Position numbers and translations under genes: made by a program | Shown: positions 11,332 through 23,336 of the stretch, piece after piece | Layout of the letters: every line of letters begins with the position of its first letter | How positions within the stretch are numbered: position 1 is the stretch's first letter | Assembly (NCBI GenBank): GCA_037903355.1 | Contig: JBAJFE010000050.1 | Location: forward strand, 620,001-684,000 | Source of the DNA: Trichuris trichiura | Lineage: Eukaryota > Nematoda > Enoplea > Trichinellida > Trichuridae | DNA: 64,000 bases | Direction of reading: 5' to 3' | Notes under the pieces: generated by a model | What the model was told of the DNA's origin: nothing | What the model saw: only the letters and a program-made list of their open reading frames with translations | Databases searched by the model: none

Positions 11332-13570
11332 ATGACGTCAAACGAGCCTGAGACGGTGGAAGTTGAGGAGAAAAACGTAGCGCCTTTGGACGAAAAAGCT
11401 CGAGGCGGTCGTAGCTGCAATTCAATTTCAATAGAAACTTTCGAGTGTGCGCTCAATGTAGAATCGAACGGCGGTATTTTTCTTTTCCCGCTGCTTGTCT
11501 AGGTGAAGTATACAACATTTTTGCAGCCGAATTGTCCGTGGCCAACTGCCAGACCGAAAAGGTTCCATTTTTTTGCGGTAATCGTCATATTGAAAATACC
11601 GAAGGAATATTGCATATCTATAAGCCTAAGTAAGCATACTTCAGCAGTTGTGTACGCCTAATGTAGACTTGCTGCCTGTAGTTGTAAGAATGCTGACCGT
11701 GAAGAACAGCAGGAAGAAATAGATCCCAACAATCCCGGTTTCGTAGCGAGCAGAATACAATGTATGCTTGGCGTACCAGCTGCCATGACATCGCAAAATG
11801 TACTGGATTTTTTGGCGCCATTCAGGTACTCGAGATGTATGTAACTGCTCCGCACTTTCTGAATTCTTCGCAGCGATTCTCTCATGCATATACGTTTTTT
11901 GCGAGATAGCGATCCAAATTCCTTCATGGTACTGTTGAAATTCAAAGACGAAGTATTCTTGCAAGTGACTGTATACCATCCATGTTTGTAAAGTTTCAAT
12001 TTTCAGCCTTCTTCCATGGAATGTTATTCTTATCTGAATGGTCGGCCATTCAATAGCATAGAGCCTGACCTGTGCCATCTCGTCTTCGTTTCAAGGGTCG
12101 AAGTAGTGAGAGCATCAAAAGTAGATAACCCATGCCTAAGTTCATTAAGCGAGAATTGTTTTTTCCTTTTAAGGGTGGCAGTTTACCCGCTGCAGGTTAC
12201 GCCGAAATGCCGAAGTGTATTGTCTGTTTGGAACGTTTGGTTCGTGATCTTTTGTTTCGAATTTACAAGTTTCGAAGCAATGTAGTTGCATTTTCAGGAT
12301 GAAACGGTTCTTGGCTTGTTGACGGTCCCATGTAATCATTCCTTTCATGCCGCTTGCATGAAGCACTGGTCGGACACTACGTATTCCTTATTGATTATTT
12401 ATCGGTAGACTTTTTGGAATTCAAAATTTTCATTTTAAGATGCCCTGTATGTCGCCACCTAATCACTCCAGGCTTCACTGAAAGTCAGAGTTGTCCTGTT
12501 TGCGGCAAACGCGATGTAGGCTTACGTGTGCGCTTTGAAACCTTATTTTTTCTATTTAGGATCTATGGATATGCCTTATTTGTGGGCATGTTGGTTGTGG
12601 TCGTTACGCCAATGGTCATGCCTACCAGTAAGCTTGGAATGCAGTTGTCATTTTTGTTCAGAGCTTCTATTTCAAAAGGCATTTTCAAGAGACGCAGCAT
12701 ACCTTTGCTCTGGAAGTGGGCGGTCAACGTGTATGGGACTACGCGGGCGATAACTATGTACATAGGCTTATTCAAAGCAAATCTGACGGAAAACTAGTGG
12801 AATTCAATCCTGGAAACAATAGCGTACGACCCTTGGTCCTTACATTTACAGTTAGTTCAACTGATATTTTCATTTTATGCAGATAGAGGCAACAGAAAAG
12901 GTTGAAGCATTGAACTTGGAGTATTCTTATCTTTTGTCAAGAGAAATGGATGCCCAACGCAAATACTACGAGGATAGGTTGACAGAGTTTCAAGAAGGCG
13001 CCTACATTAAAGTAGTTTATGTTGTTTGATCGCTTGAATTCCTACTGTAGAAAGTTTGCTTTGCAGATTTCAGCTCTTGAAAAAGAAGTCGGCATTATTA
13101 AAGAAAATAGCGAGGCAACAAAGCGTCGGCTGCGCAACGTCACCGCGGAGAAGCACAACTTGGAGCAAAAGCTCGCCTTGGCTAAAAGTAAAGCCGAAGA
13201 GCTGATGAAGCTTTATCGCGAAGAGTTGGAGATGAACAGTTGCTTGAGACGAAATCAGACCGATTACAGCCAAAAGTTGAACGCGCTTCAGGAAGAATTG
13301 TCCAACCTTAAGCAGACTAAGGACAAAGTAGACTTTGTCCCATTCCGATAAGCCCTACTGACTCGCGCGGTTAAATTTTAGGAAATTGAAGCGTTGAAGG
13401 ACGAAGTACGCGATTTGATGATTCACATAGAGTCCGGAGCGCGGCTGGCTCGCGAAGACGAGACTACAAATGAAGAGATTCGTCAAGGCCGAGTATTTGT
13501 GCCGGAAGGAAGTCGCGGTAACGATCAAACTTCTACAAGACGAACTCGAGGACGACGAAATCGGCGCTAG
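11332..13570 (+). CDS. BRAP: BRCA1-associated protein (BRAP/IMP), RING-UBP E3 ligase, 535 aa, 13 exons
   Basis: Exons: 11332-11446, 11503-11629, 11682-11825, 11874-11964, 12007-12120, 12174-12239, 12298-12380, 12440-12515, 12560-12627, 12679-12823, 12883-13011, 13067-13327, 13382-13570; 536 codons in phase. Domain order matches BRAP: an N-terminal RRM-like BRAP2 domain ([40 protein letters not shown]); a RING-H2 at about residues 205-250 ([21 protein letters not shown]); a ZnF-UBP ([27 protein letters not shown], then QHTF); a coiled coil from about 330; and a basic C-terminal tail. Known BRAP binds ubiquitin and nuclear localisation signals, holds cargo in the cytoplasm and tunes Ras-MAPK signalling. 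Two splice choices are uncertain: the exon 1 donor (GTGCGC preferred, giving a 56-bp rather than a 29-bp intron) and the exon 3 acceptor (five codons optional). Confidence 0.95.
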
Positions 13571-13799
13571 TCTCCATTTGTTTCATAAATGCTTTTATTT
13601 CTCAAATCATTTTCCTATTCTTTCCACCTACTTTCCATTCACGTAATATAAATGGGGAGGATAAAAGACAAGCCAAGTCAGAGTGTTTTTTCAAGAGCAG
13701 TGAGGTTTTTAAACAACGTAATGCATTGTAGATGGCATGCGTGCATGAACTACTCTCTCTGTTTGGTGTATTTATTCAAACTTAATCATTTGACGATAT

Positions 13800-15413
13800 C
13801 GGCGTTGCATGACAGGCAACCGTACGCCGAAACTAATTAGAAAATGGTAACTTACGCAAATCCTTTCGATGCAACGATGTGCAGTCTTCATTTGTAGCAG
13901 CGAGATGTCAAACAGTTGCAGACGAGAACGCTCTTTTGCAGTTTTCAAAAGATTTGCTTAGCGCAATTGCCTGCGCATCATCTTACAGTATTCAAAAATT
14001 TCAAATGAGAAAAAGTCTTATTATTCGGCCAAAGACGAAAGGAAGAGTTTGCCAATGCTGCGACAATAATGCGCTGTGGGAAATTAGTACCTTTTAAAAT
14101 AAGGTTTGCTAGCAAATATAACGCTTATTTTGATGCCTTTTTGTCTTTCGAAGAAAAGCTCCGTTTGCGTACTTCCCTTTGTCGATTGGAATTCGAGCAG
14201 CGTCTGCGATTTTTTATTTTCGATTGGTGTTTTACTTCGCTGCGCTTTGCAGGGAAACGGAAAAAAGCAATCTTCAAAAGAAAAGCAGGAGGATATGAGG
14301 ACAATTTTGTAAAAAATTGTGGTTATTTTTGGCTTATTCGCGTTTTTCATTTACGCAACGAAAAGTCCAATTCTTTCTTTCAAAGTCGGCGGGACTAAAA
14401 CAACCGAACATAACAGTTACCGTATTTATCTAATGCGCAAGTTCAAATAGTTCTAATTAAGTGTAGTCAAGTTCCAAGCAGTCTGCGTAAGCGTATTTCG
14501 ACGTCGCGTCAGAAAAAAATTGCTCCTACAATTTTCCGATACTTCTGATTAATTGTTTTTTTGTTTTATGCGTCGTTTGCCGCGGCATGCTGTCAAAATG
14601 GGCACTTGCGTTGTCTAGCATTTGCAAGTTGCAGACGCGACGAGTGCGCACTCTTTGCAGTTTTCAAAAGGTTTTCTTAGCTCATTTGCCTGCAAATCAT
14701 TTTACAGTACTTTTGAATTAAAAAATGCGAAAAAATATTATTCGGCGAAAGACGAAACGAAGAGATCGCCGAATGCTGCGACGACAGTGCGCTGTGGGAA
14801 ATTCGTATCTTCAAAAATAGGTTTACTAGCAAATAAAACGTTTGTCTTAATGGCTTTTTATCTTTCGAAGAAAAGCTCTGTTTGCGTATTTCCCTATATC
14901 AATTGCAGTCTGAGCAGCGTCCGCAGTTTTTTATTTTGAATTGGCTTTTTACTTCGCTGCGATTTGCAGGCAAGCGGAAAAATGCAATTTTCAAAAGATC
15001 AGCAGGAAGGTAAGAGGGAGATTTTTTAAAAAATTGCGATTATTTTTCAATTTCCTCGCGTTTTCTGTTTCCGTTTCAACGTACGCAACGAAAAGTCCAA
15101 TTCTTTCTTTCAGAGTCGGCGGGACTGAAGCAACTGAACTTAACAGTTACCGTATTTATCTAATGCGCAAGTTCAAATAACTCAAATAAAGTGTAGTCAA
15201 GTTCCATGCCATCTACGTAAGCGTTTTTTGGACGTCGCGTCAAAAAAATCGCTTCCGCAATAAAAACTGTCATTTATTTTAATTATTATTAATTTTTTCT
15301 TTGTTTTGTTCGTCGTTTGCTCCAGGATGGTGTCGAAGTGGGTGTTTACGTTGTGTAGCATATGCAACAATTAGTTGCTGACGTCGTTACTTCGAGCCGT
15401 TGTTCTTTGCAGT
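13800..15413. repeat. Tandem repeat with a period of about 730 bp, two copies plus a partial third
   Basis: Sequence from about 13,870 to 14,460 recurs at about 14,600-15,195. Shared landmarks are TTTGCAGTTTTCAAAAG, CGAAGAAAAGCTC, CGCAACGAAAAGTCCAATTC and CCGTATTTATCTAATGCGCA. A third, truncated start lies at 15,315-15,410 (GTCGTTTGC ... TTTGCAGTTT) and touches the 3' end of the minus-strand MSP-domain gene. Short frames in the copies are interrupted differently and look non-coding. Confidence 0.8.
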
Positions 15414-17423
15414 TTACGCATTTTTACTCGCGCGTTCGTCTTTCTTCTTAGTTGTCTGCTTTGGTTGTTTATCTAAATGTTTGATATACAGTAGTTGTTG
15501 GGAAAATTGTTGCTTACTATTCAAAGTACCTTTCTGCGAATGAGTGGGGCTACCGCCTGCTTTCTTCTGTTTACTTTTTCTTGGCTTTGGAGTCAGCGGT
15601 GCTTCCTTTAATGAAGCGGATTTTCTTTTTTTCTCCCTAAGCTGTCTGGCGACAAAAGTTAGCGTCGACGAAGAACGTCCGCTGGGGAACGAAGGGCTCC
15701 CGCTTGCTTTAGTCTGTTTGACAGGCGGTTTTCGAAGCATCCTGTTCAACAGGGAGTCTCCGCTTGCTTTGCTTTTCATCGGTGCTTCAATCTTCTGTCC
15801 TTTTTGAGCCTTAATGCCCGACTCTGCTATGCTCTGTTTAACTGCGAGCTTCTGCTGACTTTTGATCTTCTGGAGTTCATTTTCTAAGGCTATCAACTGC
15901 CTGTCGAATGGTCTTTCAAAAATAGGCAACTGGTCCGTTATTTCGTATGGATACGGGTTAATTGCCATTGGTAAACCATCAGGTTCTTCTGCCTTGGGCG
16001 CTTTGGGTTCTTCCTTTGCCACAGTGTCAGTCTTCGCTTCATGGGTGAGCTCAACTTTCAGTTCGATAGTTTTCCATTTTGTTTCCGTATAATTCTCCTT
16101 CGTATTGCGATAGCTGATGTAGACAGTTTCTGGCAAATATTTTGCGTCCGGAACGTTCTGATGGGCATTGAAGAACACCATGAACAGCTTTGAATCTCCA
16201 GGATTCAAGAAAGTCCAAGATTCGGTCACTTGAAGTTTCCTATTGTTGCTAGTGTTCATTTTCATCGCGACTGGATGCTTGCCATCATTGCGGACCTTGA
16301 ACAGCTCCAATTTTCTGTCTTCAATTGGTTCTTTGACAACGATAATGGTGGGATCAACGGAAATATGGGATTCGTCCTTGACTTCAGTAGCATTGTCCGC
16401 TTTTGGCTGTACCTTCATAGGCACGTGCGGCCTTTTGGTCAAACTTTTGGGTACAGCATCCATTTTATCCGTTGTTTTCTTTGCAAACTCATCTAGCAAC
16501 ATTTTCACCGTTCTACTTTGTATCAACGCAATGGACGTCTTCTTGTACGGCGTTTCAGCTACTCTATGTTCGATGCTTTTCTTCTTCTGTTCCTGTTTGC
16601 CTTCCTTTTCGTCTTCGTCTGGCACGCAGCCGAGGCGATAGTAAACTCCGGGAATAAATCGTTCGGGCGGGATGAAGAATGGATCTGGTTTTCGTTGCAT
16701 TCTGTCGTTTTCCCTTTCTATATTGTACTGTACAATATTTTGTGATTCGCAAGGATAACCAATTGGTTTGACATTTGGATCAGCTTCGTAAGTAATCTGT
16801 TCGCGTTCATTTTTCTCCTCGCTGACGTACACGCACGGATTGATCAAGCTACGATGCGGTTTCGACTTTTCCAACGTTGGCGCTTCGCCAACGTTTACGT
16901 CGCCAAAGGCGGGCGTTTTAATGTTTTGGTCAATCGAGCTGACTGTGGCGTTTTTCAAAGCCTCCATTTCGAGGTCGAATTTGCTGCTCACTTCCGATTT
17001 GTCGCTGAATTCGTCGGGAGCAATTTGCATAGCTGCAAGAGCTTTCAGCTGACCACGCAATTCTGCCATCTCTTGCGACTTTCGTATCCTCTTTTCCATC
17101 GCATTTCCAGGCACATATGGGAATGGATTCTTGAATTGCAAAATGTTGACTTTATTGAAGGGGCCAAAATCACTTACCGCCGCACCCGCTACGTTCCGCA
17201 GTGAGCCAGAAGATCGACGGCGGCTCGTTGATCCTAGCGAGGCTCTCCTGTCACTCTTCTCCGTTAGGGTCTTGCCTTGTAATAATTGACTACTAATTTT
17301 CATTTAGACTCACTTTGATGACTTACTGTTATTTTGCGTTCGTTCAGCGGTCATCGATGAATTGGAGCTGTCGCTGTGCGTCGTTACGCTTTTACTCTGA
17401 GACTTTGAAGAATTGCTTGCCAT
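15414..17423 (-). CDS. MSP-domain protein, 652 aa, 2 exons
   Basis: Exon 1 is 17423-17327 and exon 2 is 17275-15414, joined in phase 1 across a 51-bp intron (GTAAGT...TACAAG). An in-frame ATG at 17303 lies within the intron and is not used in this model. Residues about 338-443 look like a Major Sperm Protein (PapD-like) domain: DPTIIVVKEPIEDRKLELFK, then VRNDGKHPVAMKMNT, NPGDSKLFMVFFNAH and VYISYR. This parallels the MSP pattern NPT.I.F, IKTTN..RL and LDPKE. The rest is low-complexity, charged and Ser/Lys-rich, with a C-terminal Lys-rich tail. A short coiled-coil-like stretch (LENELQKIKSQQ) follows the domain. MSP domains act in nematode sperm motility and in membrane-contact or cytoskeletal scaffolds; which applies here is unknown. 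It is convergent with BRAP. Confidence 0.85.
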
Positions 17424-19883
17424 TACTTCGACCGTTTGCTTTTGCAAGCAACTTTTAGCTGCTAATGAAGTTCGATGCGCTACAAGCTAATCACCTGGTC
17501 TGCTTTAAATCGGTATTCCCGCCTGACAGGACTAAGCTACCTGAGCATCAAATAAAATGCACACCTCGCGCCGGTTTTGTGTGCATGCAGCTTATTGTAG
17601 TTGGAACGCTGTGGGAAACGCTCTTACTGATAACAAGTCTATAGATAAGCGTAATTGTTTTAAGCGGTTTGGTTTACTTATATGCTTCAAGATGGAGGAT
17701 ACCCGCTGCTGATAAAAAAAACTTTGCCGAAGAAATGAAGCTTTTGAGACCATTTTAAATCTCTGCTTTACTTGAAATAGACGGCTCTGCTAACAAATAT
17801 ACACTTAATGTGGATGAAACCACCAAAAGCAGTAAAGAGCGACGTTAACTCATCTCAAATCAAAGCATTTTGGACATTGAAAATGAGACAAATTCCGTCA
17901 AGGGTAGAAATGGTTCGTCTTTGAAATTTGATCCAATGCTACAGACTCGCTTCCATCTTTAATAAAATTACTTCACTTCTATGGAGAGGCACAAGTTGAG
18001 AGCACTTCATTGTTTAACAAAAAAAGTCAACTCGATCAATCGTTCATGCCAGCAACTTCATTAACATATACGCGGATCACTTTTTACTAACCGGCAAGCG
18101 AACTGCCGTAACCAACAGAACGCAGGTTCTATTTCAAAAAAGTACTGCCCATTCTGTTCCACCCTCACTGGCAAGCATGAAGGCTATTTTATTTCGCCTC
18201 TACCTAATTCTAAACGCAAAAGTAAGACCTTTATTTCCGCTTAGGCTCAGGCAAAGGCAGAAACGGCCTACCGAAACTTAAACACCAAGTTACAGTAGGT
18301 TCGCCCGCTACCCATTTCCATCCTTGCCTTATACTAAGTCTAAATTCAAACATTGAACTTCAGCTTAGACTTAGTTGCAGCTGGAACAGAATTATCTTCG
18401 CTTTTTTATTAAAGAACCTGCATTCTTAGGGATACGGTATGTTGCAGGCGGGGCTATGATAAAAAGTTCCGTAAATGACTTAGTAGACTTCTATTGTCAT
18501 TTAACTATGATGGATGTTACTGCTGCAAGTAAATGAACGGCTACATTCGTCTGCCTAAAGTCCAACTGCAGCCCTGCAGAAATTACCGTCCAGCTTGAAT
18601 GAAACGAGTGCCTGGTTGTATATATGGAAGGTATTTTGCTTTAGAAAAAACATTATAATACACTGCTGGGCTGAGAGCAAACCTAGATACATTCAAAAGG
18701 ATTTTGTCACGTAGCCTCCCTACTGTCTGAAACATGCAGGTTCATTCCTACCAAGCATGCCAGCATGGTATTCCGCGCTCACTGCTGGGCACAGAGAGCA
18801 TCTTGTTCTGCTTTTACTTAAGCCTACAAGAAAACACATACCTTATATTAAGGTTTGGGCTTAGGTAAAAGCTGAACTGGGTGGCCGACATATTTACAGT
18901 ATGATGTTAGCAAAGCTTAGATGCAAAACCGCTCCAAGGTAATGGCGTGTTCTTGGTCAAACGTTTCATTCTTTTAACTTTCAGCAACAAACTGTCAAGC
19001 TAGCTTCTATTCAGTGCTAAGCAGCTTATGAAAAAATTCGCCACTAATGAGTAATGAAGCAAGTTCACTACGACAAGAAAACATAATCGCCTTTTGTTCA
19101 CACGTTACTTGACTTTAAATTCATATTACTGTTGCTGTCTCAACGCGCGGAAAAACCTCTTTCACTTTTAGTGTTTTGTAGCGATCCCGTTAAAAAATAT
19201 ACTAATATTAATCATAACAATACAGCATTGTCTTTGGTATTCTATTTGCATATAATTACAGTGGACAACCCAGGATTGGGCCTTGCGTTTTTAGAAACGT
19301 TTGAATTAATGTACTTGATTATAGTGCTTACTGTAACGGAAACAAAAGTCCCCAAATCCAAGTTACAGCATTATAGCAGCCTCGTCCAATATAGTAAACA
19401 GTTTGCTCTTATTGTTGATGCTCTTCAGACTTCAGTCGTTTACAGGGACCACATAAATTTAAAATTTAGAGAACAGTAAGTTACAGCAGGAAATTTTAAA
19501 TTTTAGACAATAATTTCCGCTCTAAGAGCAGCTAAGAACACTGTCAGTTCAGCTTTACAGGGAGCCGCTACGTGTTGAAAGAGATTTGATTAAAAACGCG
19601 CAAAAAATAGCCGTGCGACTTCCCCGTGACAAAGCACGTCAACACGTGGACACTGCTAGCACTTGAATCTATCCTCAGATATAACTTTTTGAGGTTATCT
19701 TAAATGGTATTAATCTTTTTACGGCCTGAACTAGCTGGATTGACTAACTAGCAGCTGCCCCCTGAAGAGATTGAACGATATATTATGTTGACGAATCAAG
19801 ACTCGTATGGAAGGCCAAATTTTTTTATTTTTATTCTGCGTTCAATGAGAGTTCGATTAGCAAAAAGTGTTGACAATGAAGTA
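17424..19883. other. Gene-poor interval upstream of the MSP-domain gene
   Basis: This holds the promoter side of the minus-strand MSP-domain gene and then about 2 kb with no supported exon. The longest frame (19132-19479) lacks an early ATG, resembles no family I know and is AT-rich. The main recognisable content is a foldback repeat at 18118-18430 and a related fragment near 18735. Confidence 0.5.
18118..18430. repeat. Foldback element with inverted ends (GCAGGTTC ... GAACCTGC)
   Basis: The left end, GCAGGTTCTATTTCAAAAAA, is mirrored by the right end, TTTTTTATTAAAGAACCTGC. Internal CTTAGGC and GCCTAAG-like blocks also occur in opposite orientations. A related element lies in the cadherin intron at 55828-55985, and the string ATGCAGGTTC recurs near 18735. 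This is probably a family of non-autonomous hairpin elements. Confidence 0.6.
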
Positions 19884-21033
19884 CAGTGAAACCCCTCTAA
19901 TCCAAATTCGTGGAAGAGAACAGTAGAACGACAGTACACAATAAAGATAATTAGGCTACTTGCGCAAAGCGCATAGTCATTTGACGGAAACAGCTATAAG
20001 GGCAGCAAACAACTAGCCAATGTTCCTTCCGGTATATGCCAACATAGGCACAGTCCAGCCACGGCTTTGACAAGCTAATCTGGACTAATAGGTTGGCTGC
20101 AACATTTCACCTCGTGACATAGGCTTCAACAAACAAGCGGAAATATGCAACATAGCGGTCAATATTGACGTCGGACAGAGCTTGTCATATGTATATCAAT
20201 ACGCTGCGGAAGGACTGTCAATCTAATTGCAGGACATGAACAAAAATAGAATCGTATTATGTGAAGGTAGGGCTACCACCGCATTATACGTGAAGAGACC
20301 GTATTTAAGGAGAGCAATACGGGAGTCATTATCACTGTGTTCTGGTGTGTTCTACGGTTGTGCAGTTGTCCAAACGTACAAAATGGAGCACATTACGCTC
20401 ACGATAGAGAAAAAGGTGGAGATAATCAAAGCATTGAAGAGGGGAATGACCCACTGAAAAACAGGAAGAATGCGATGGACGGCGCCTTTTATGCTTAAAA
20501 AGCGTTCATGACTTAGCCGTTAGCAAACGTCAAAGCCTATTGAAGCAGACGCTAATAACTGACTACATAAAAAAAATTTAGACTTCGTGGACTTATATTG
20601 CACAGGTAGAAGGACGGATGGGCATCGGCGCGCATGCCACGAAACAAAGGCTTACAATGGCCCAGAAATCGCACAACAATCAGCCGCTAACTCAATTTCT
20701 TTTCGACCTAACAGAACTGGCCAGCAACTACGAATATTGGAAAATAAGTTCATGGCAACTATTTCCATGTCGCTTCGCGGTACAGCACCACCAAATATGA
20801 AACTCTTTCCTGCTGGTCAATCGTCTTCCAAAATCAGACGGATTTTGCTGCCCTCGTAAAGAAATTCACCGCTTGCAGGGACTGACATCGCGCTGTAAAC
20901 GCCAGGAAAATGCATCCAAAATTGCATTACCTGCTTTTCTGTGGCATACTGTAAGCCTCCTCCATAATCCGAATTCTTCTATAATCCGAACTACCCCGCG
21001 CCCCGACGCGTTCGGATTAGGGAGGTTTCACTG
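19884..21033 (+). mobile_element. Decayed pogo/Tigger-like DNA transposon, about 1.15 kb
   Basis: The left terminus is CAGTGAAACCCCTCTAATCC. The right terminus, read on the minus strand, is CAGTGAAACCTCCCTAATCC, giving inverted repeats of about 25 bp that match the Tigger/pogo style. TA flanks the left end and CA the right, so one target-site copy may have mutated. The interior carries transposase remnants (see 20383-20720). The length is less than half that of an autonomous pogo element, so it is internally deleted as well as frame-broken. Subterminal CATAATCCGAA and ATAATCCGAAC motifs near 20,970 form further repeats inside the right end. Confidence 0.8.
20383..20720 (+). pseudogene. Transposase fragment (pogo/CENP-B-type helix-turn-helix)
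   Basis: From the ATG at 20383 the frame reads LTIEKKVEIIKALKRGMTH and then a stop. This matches the first helix-turn-helix of Tigger/CENP-B proteins (LTIEEKLEIIKALE...). About 130 bp on, another frame reads QVEGRMGIGAHATKQRLTMA, resembling the second DNA-binding helix region. Stops and frame shifts separate the pieces, and no DDE catalytic region is recognisable. Confidence 0.65.
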
Positions 21034-21149
21034 CATTTTCTCTAAAGACTTCTGTAGGAGCCCGCAGTAGGATGCACGAACCTGATTAACGTTGCGGTAT
21101 GATTAGATTATTCAGTTGTTTAGCGGTGTAAACGCTATCGCTTGTTAAG

Positions 21150-22620
21150 TGCGCTCCTAACAAATACAACAACTCCACCAACGCCTGTTGCGTTGTTCGG
21201 TTCGGCCAACAAATTGTGTTTCCGCTTTGTGCTTAGTTCTCCCCATTCCCAAGCATTCCATTTAATTAAACTCACTTTGTAGATTCTCTTGATCTCATAG
21301 TTTGGCACGACATTCTTTAAAGCACTTCTTCTGTGTTTAAAGTTCACTGTAACGTCAAGTTGTGGTCAGGTTAGGTCGTGAAATATTAGTAATATCGAAC
21401 GAACATCCTTCAAATCAAAAGGGGAACGACAGAACAGTTTTCATTAAGCGAATAAGCTGTAGCACACTTTTAAGTTGCTGCGAAATGCGTTTTCAGCGTA
21501 GGAATTCCAAAACAAAAATCCGCAAACTCAAGAACCTGCGCATATTTCCTACGGTGTTATAGTCAGTTGTTTTGTAGTCAACGGTCGTTTTTGGGTGTTG
21601 CTTCGTGTTTGTTTGTCCGCCGTCTGTTCGTGTGTGTGTATGGCTCAAGTATGAGTTGTATAAAATGGACAGACTTGGGTGGACAGCTTGTGCAGACGAT
21701 ATTTCTTCGGGTAAGTTCACGTCTTTGTGTTCGTAGGGCAGTGGAAAGTAATAGTAGTTTTCGGCCATGTTTGCTTGCGATCGCTACCCACCTTGTCTCA
21801 TGCATTTATCATTAGCGCTTAATGTTACCAACTACTTTTCCCGTAGTTTTCGTCAGATGAAATGAAAATAACAGGTGCTTTTAATCGCGCATGAATTAAC
21901 AATCGGAGCTTTGGGGCGCAAGCCGCTTAGAGTCACTGTGACGCCCGCGCAGCGTCAGTAAGGCTCCGTCTATTAATTCCTGTACATTCATAAGCATCTG
22001 TTACTCTTACGTCGCGCCGATTGAAAAGCACCAAAGCCATAAGCGACAGCATGAATTGTGGCAGCTGTAACCAAAGAAGCTTGATCTTGAAGCATGTGTG
22101 TAGTACTTGTATTTTATTCCTTGAAAATCAACAATTCTTCCACTCGATTCCAAGTCCTCCGTAAACCTTTCAAGCGGTAAAAGCGTCCTTTAAGAATGCG
22201 CAGTTTCCATTCAAGGAACTTTGTTACGCATTTTGTTGTTATCCGTAGACTACTAATCACTGTGTCGCTGCAGCACTCGTTTATCAATAATTATATTTGT
22301 AAGCTTGCTACCGAAATGCGCTCTTTTACATTTAACGTTTTTCAAGAAGTTGTTCTCTTAATCAAGTTACAAGAAGCTGTTCTCCCTAACTTCGTTGCGC
22401 GGAAAATTTATGGCTCCTTCCAGAGTGACACTTCCGTTCTTGTTGTTGAATTGCTGTTACGACCAGTACAAAGTTTGCGTAGACTGCTTCACTATAGAAG
22501 AGAACGCAACACAATGCTCGACGCGGCAGTACAGTCTTCAGGGACAAATAGTACAGTGTGAAGACATGTAGAAATCATAACATATTTGAACACTTATTAA
22601 AAGGGATCATTTGCCCTAAC
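21150..22620. repeat. Direct repeat copy 1 (partner 27300-28800)
   Basis: This aligns with 27300-28800 over about 1.45 kb. The first 650 bp are diverged, the middle is nearly identical (22034-22282 equals 28173-28421 without a mismatch) and the end diverges again after about 22,470. The perfect block holds a minus-strand frame ending at 22114 with TAA overlapping an AATAAA. Whether that frame is translated is unknown. Confidence 0.85.
21659..21665 (+). promoter_or_regulatory. TATA-like box, module copy 1
   Basis: TATAAAA is set in a block conserved in three copies (GTATGAGTTGTATAAAATG, then ACAGACTTGGGTGGACAGC). A consensus splice donor GTAAGT follows at 21711. The arrangement suggests a core promoter with a short first exon. 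Frames across the exon differ between copies, so the exon is probably untranslated. Confidence 0.5.
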
Positions 22621-23336
22621 AGTCTACCTAATCGATCTGCTGTTAAACTATTGTATTATTTTCTGTGAATTTCTATGATTTTGCGCGGCTGGGAAGTACA
22701 GTGCACTTCGGCTTTGCTACTACCAAATGACGCTTAGTAATTTTATCGACAGTCCTACGGGCAAGCTATTTCCAATTTAAGCTTTATCTTAAACATTTGT
22801 GCTCAAGCAATTAGTTTCGTTTACGCTGAGCGTCGCTCGAAATGCATGCCCATTGCCAACGTTGCCCAAGAAAGCAAAAAATACAGCGTAGCTTCAAAAA
22901 TTTTCAATGATGCTCAAAACGATACCGCATTTTTCAATAGACTCAACCGTCGTTGCGCGGAAGTCATTTCGGTCAGGCTGCAATGGCAGGAACACTTCGG
23001 CGTAAAAAATTCTAATCTAACGCACTTTTGAAAAATCAGTTCGATACGTAAAGCGGTTAGTCGTAAGAGGAAAGCTTAGTCCGTCGTTTCAAGAAATCGC
23101 TTCTTTAGTTCGTTTTATGCAAAAACCACTTTTTACAGGCTCGCAGAAGGACGACACGCGAAGGCAGTTTAAAATATTTGTTCGTTTCCTGCGCCCGATT
23201 CCACAATAGTGAAAAGTGGAGAAAATTCAGTAAATGATATGCAGGTAGCGCCTGCACACTCTTTACGCATAAAGCAGCGTATAAGGCTCTTCAGGAAGAC
23301 ACCGTCTGTCACTTCACCACTCTTGGAGGTTTAAAA

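Noticed and set aside
11474..11502. A 29-bp first intron in BRAP
   Set aside because: A donor 27 bp upstream gives a 56-bp intron with the same phase, in line with all other introns of the gene.
19132..19479. 115-codon open frame on the plus strand
   Set aside because: It opens with TTG, has no early ATG, shows no family resemblance and no splice context, and is AT-rich; most likely chance.
21567..21815. Plus-strand frame across the TATA module (MSCIKWTDLGGQ)
   Set aside because: Copies 2 and 3 have a TGA where copy 1 has TGG, and the ATG falls at the TATA box; the segment looks like promoter and leader.
22196..22561. 121-codon plus-strand frame in repeat copy 1
   Set aside because: The frame does not persist in copy 2 (indels), and the composition is not protein-like.
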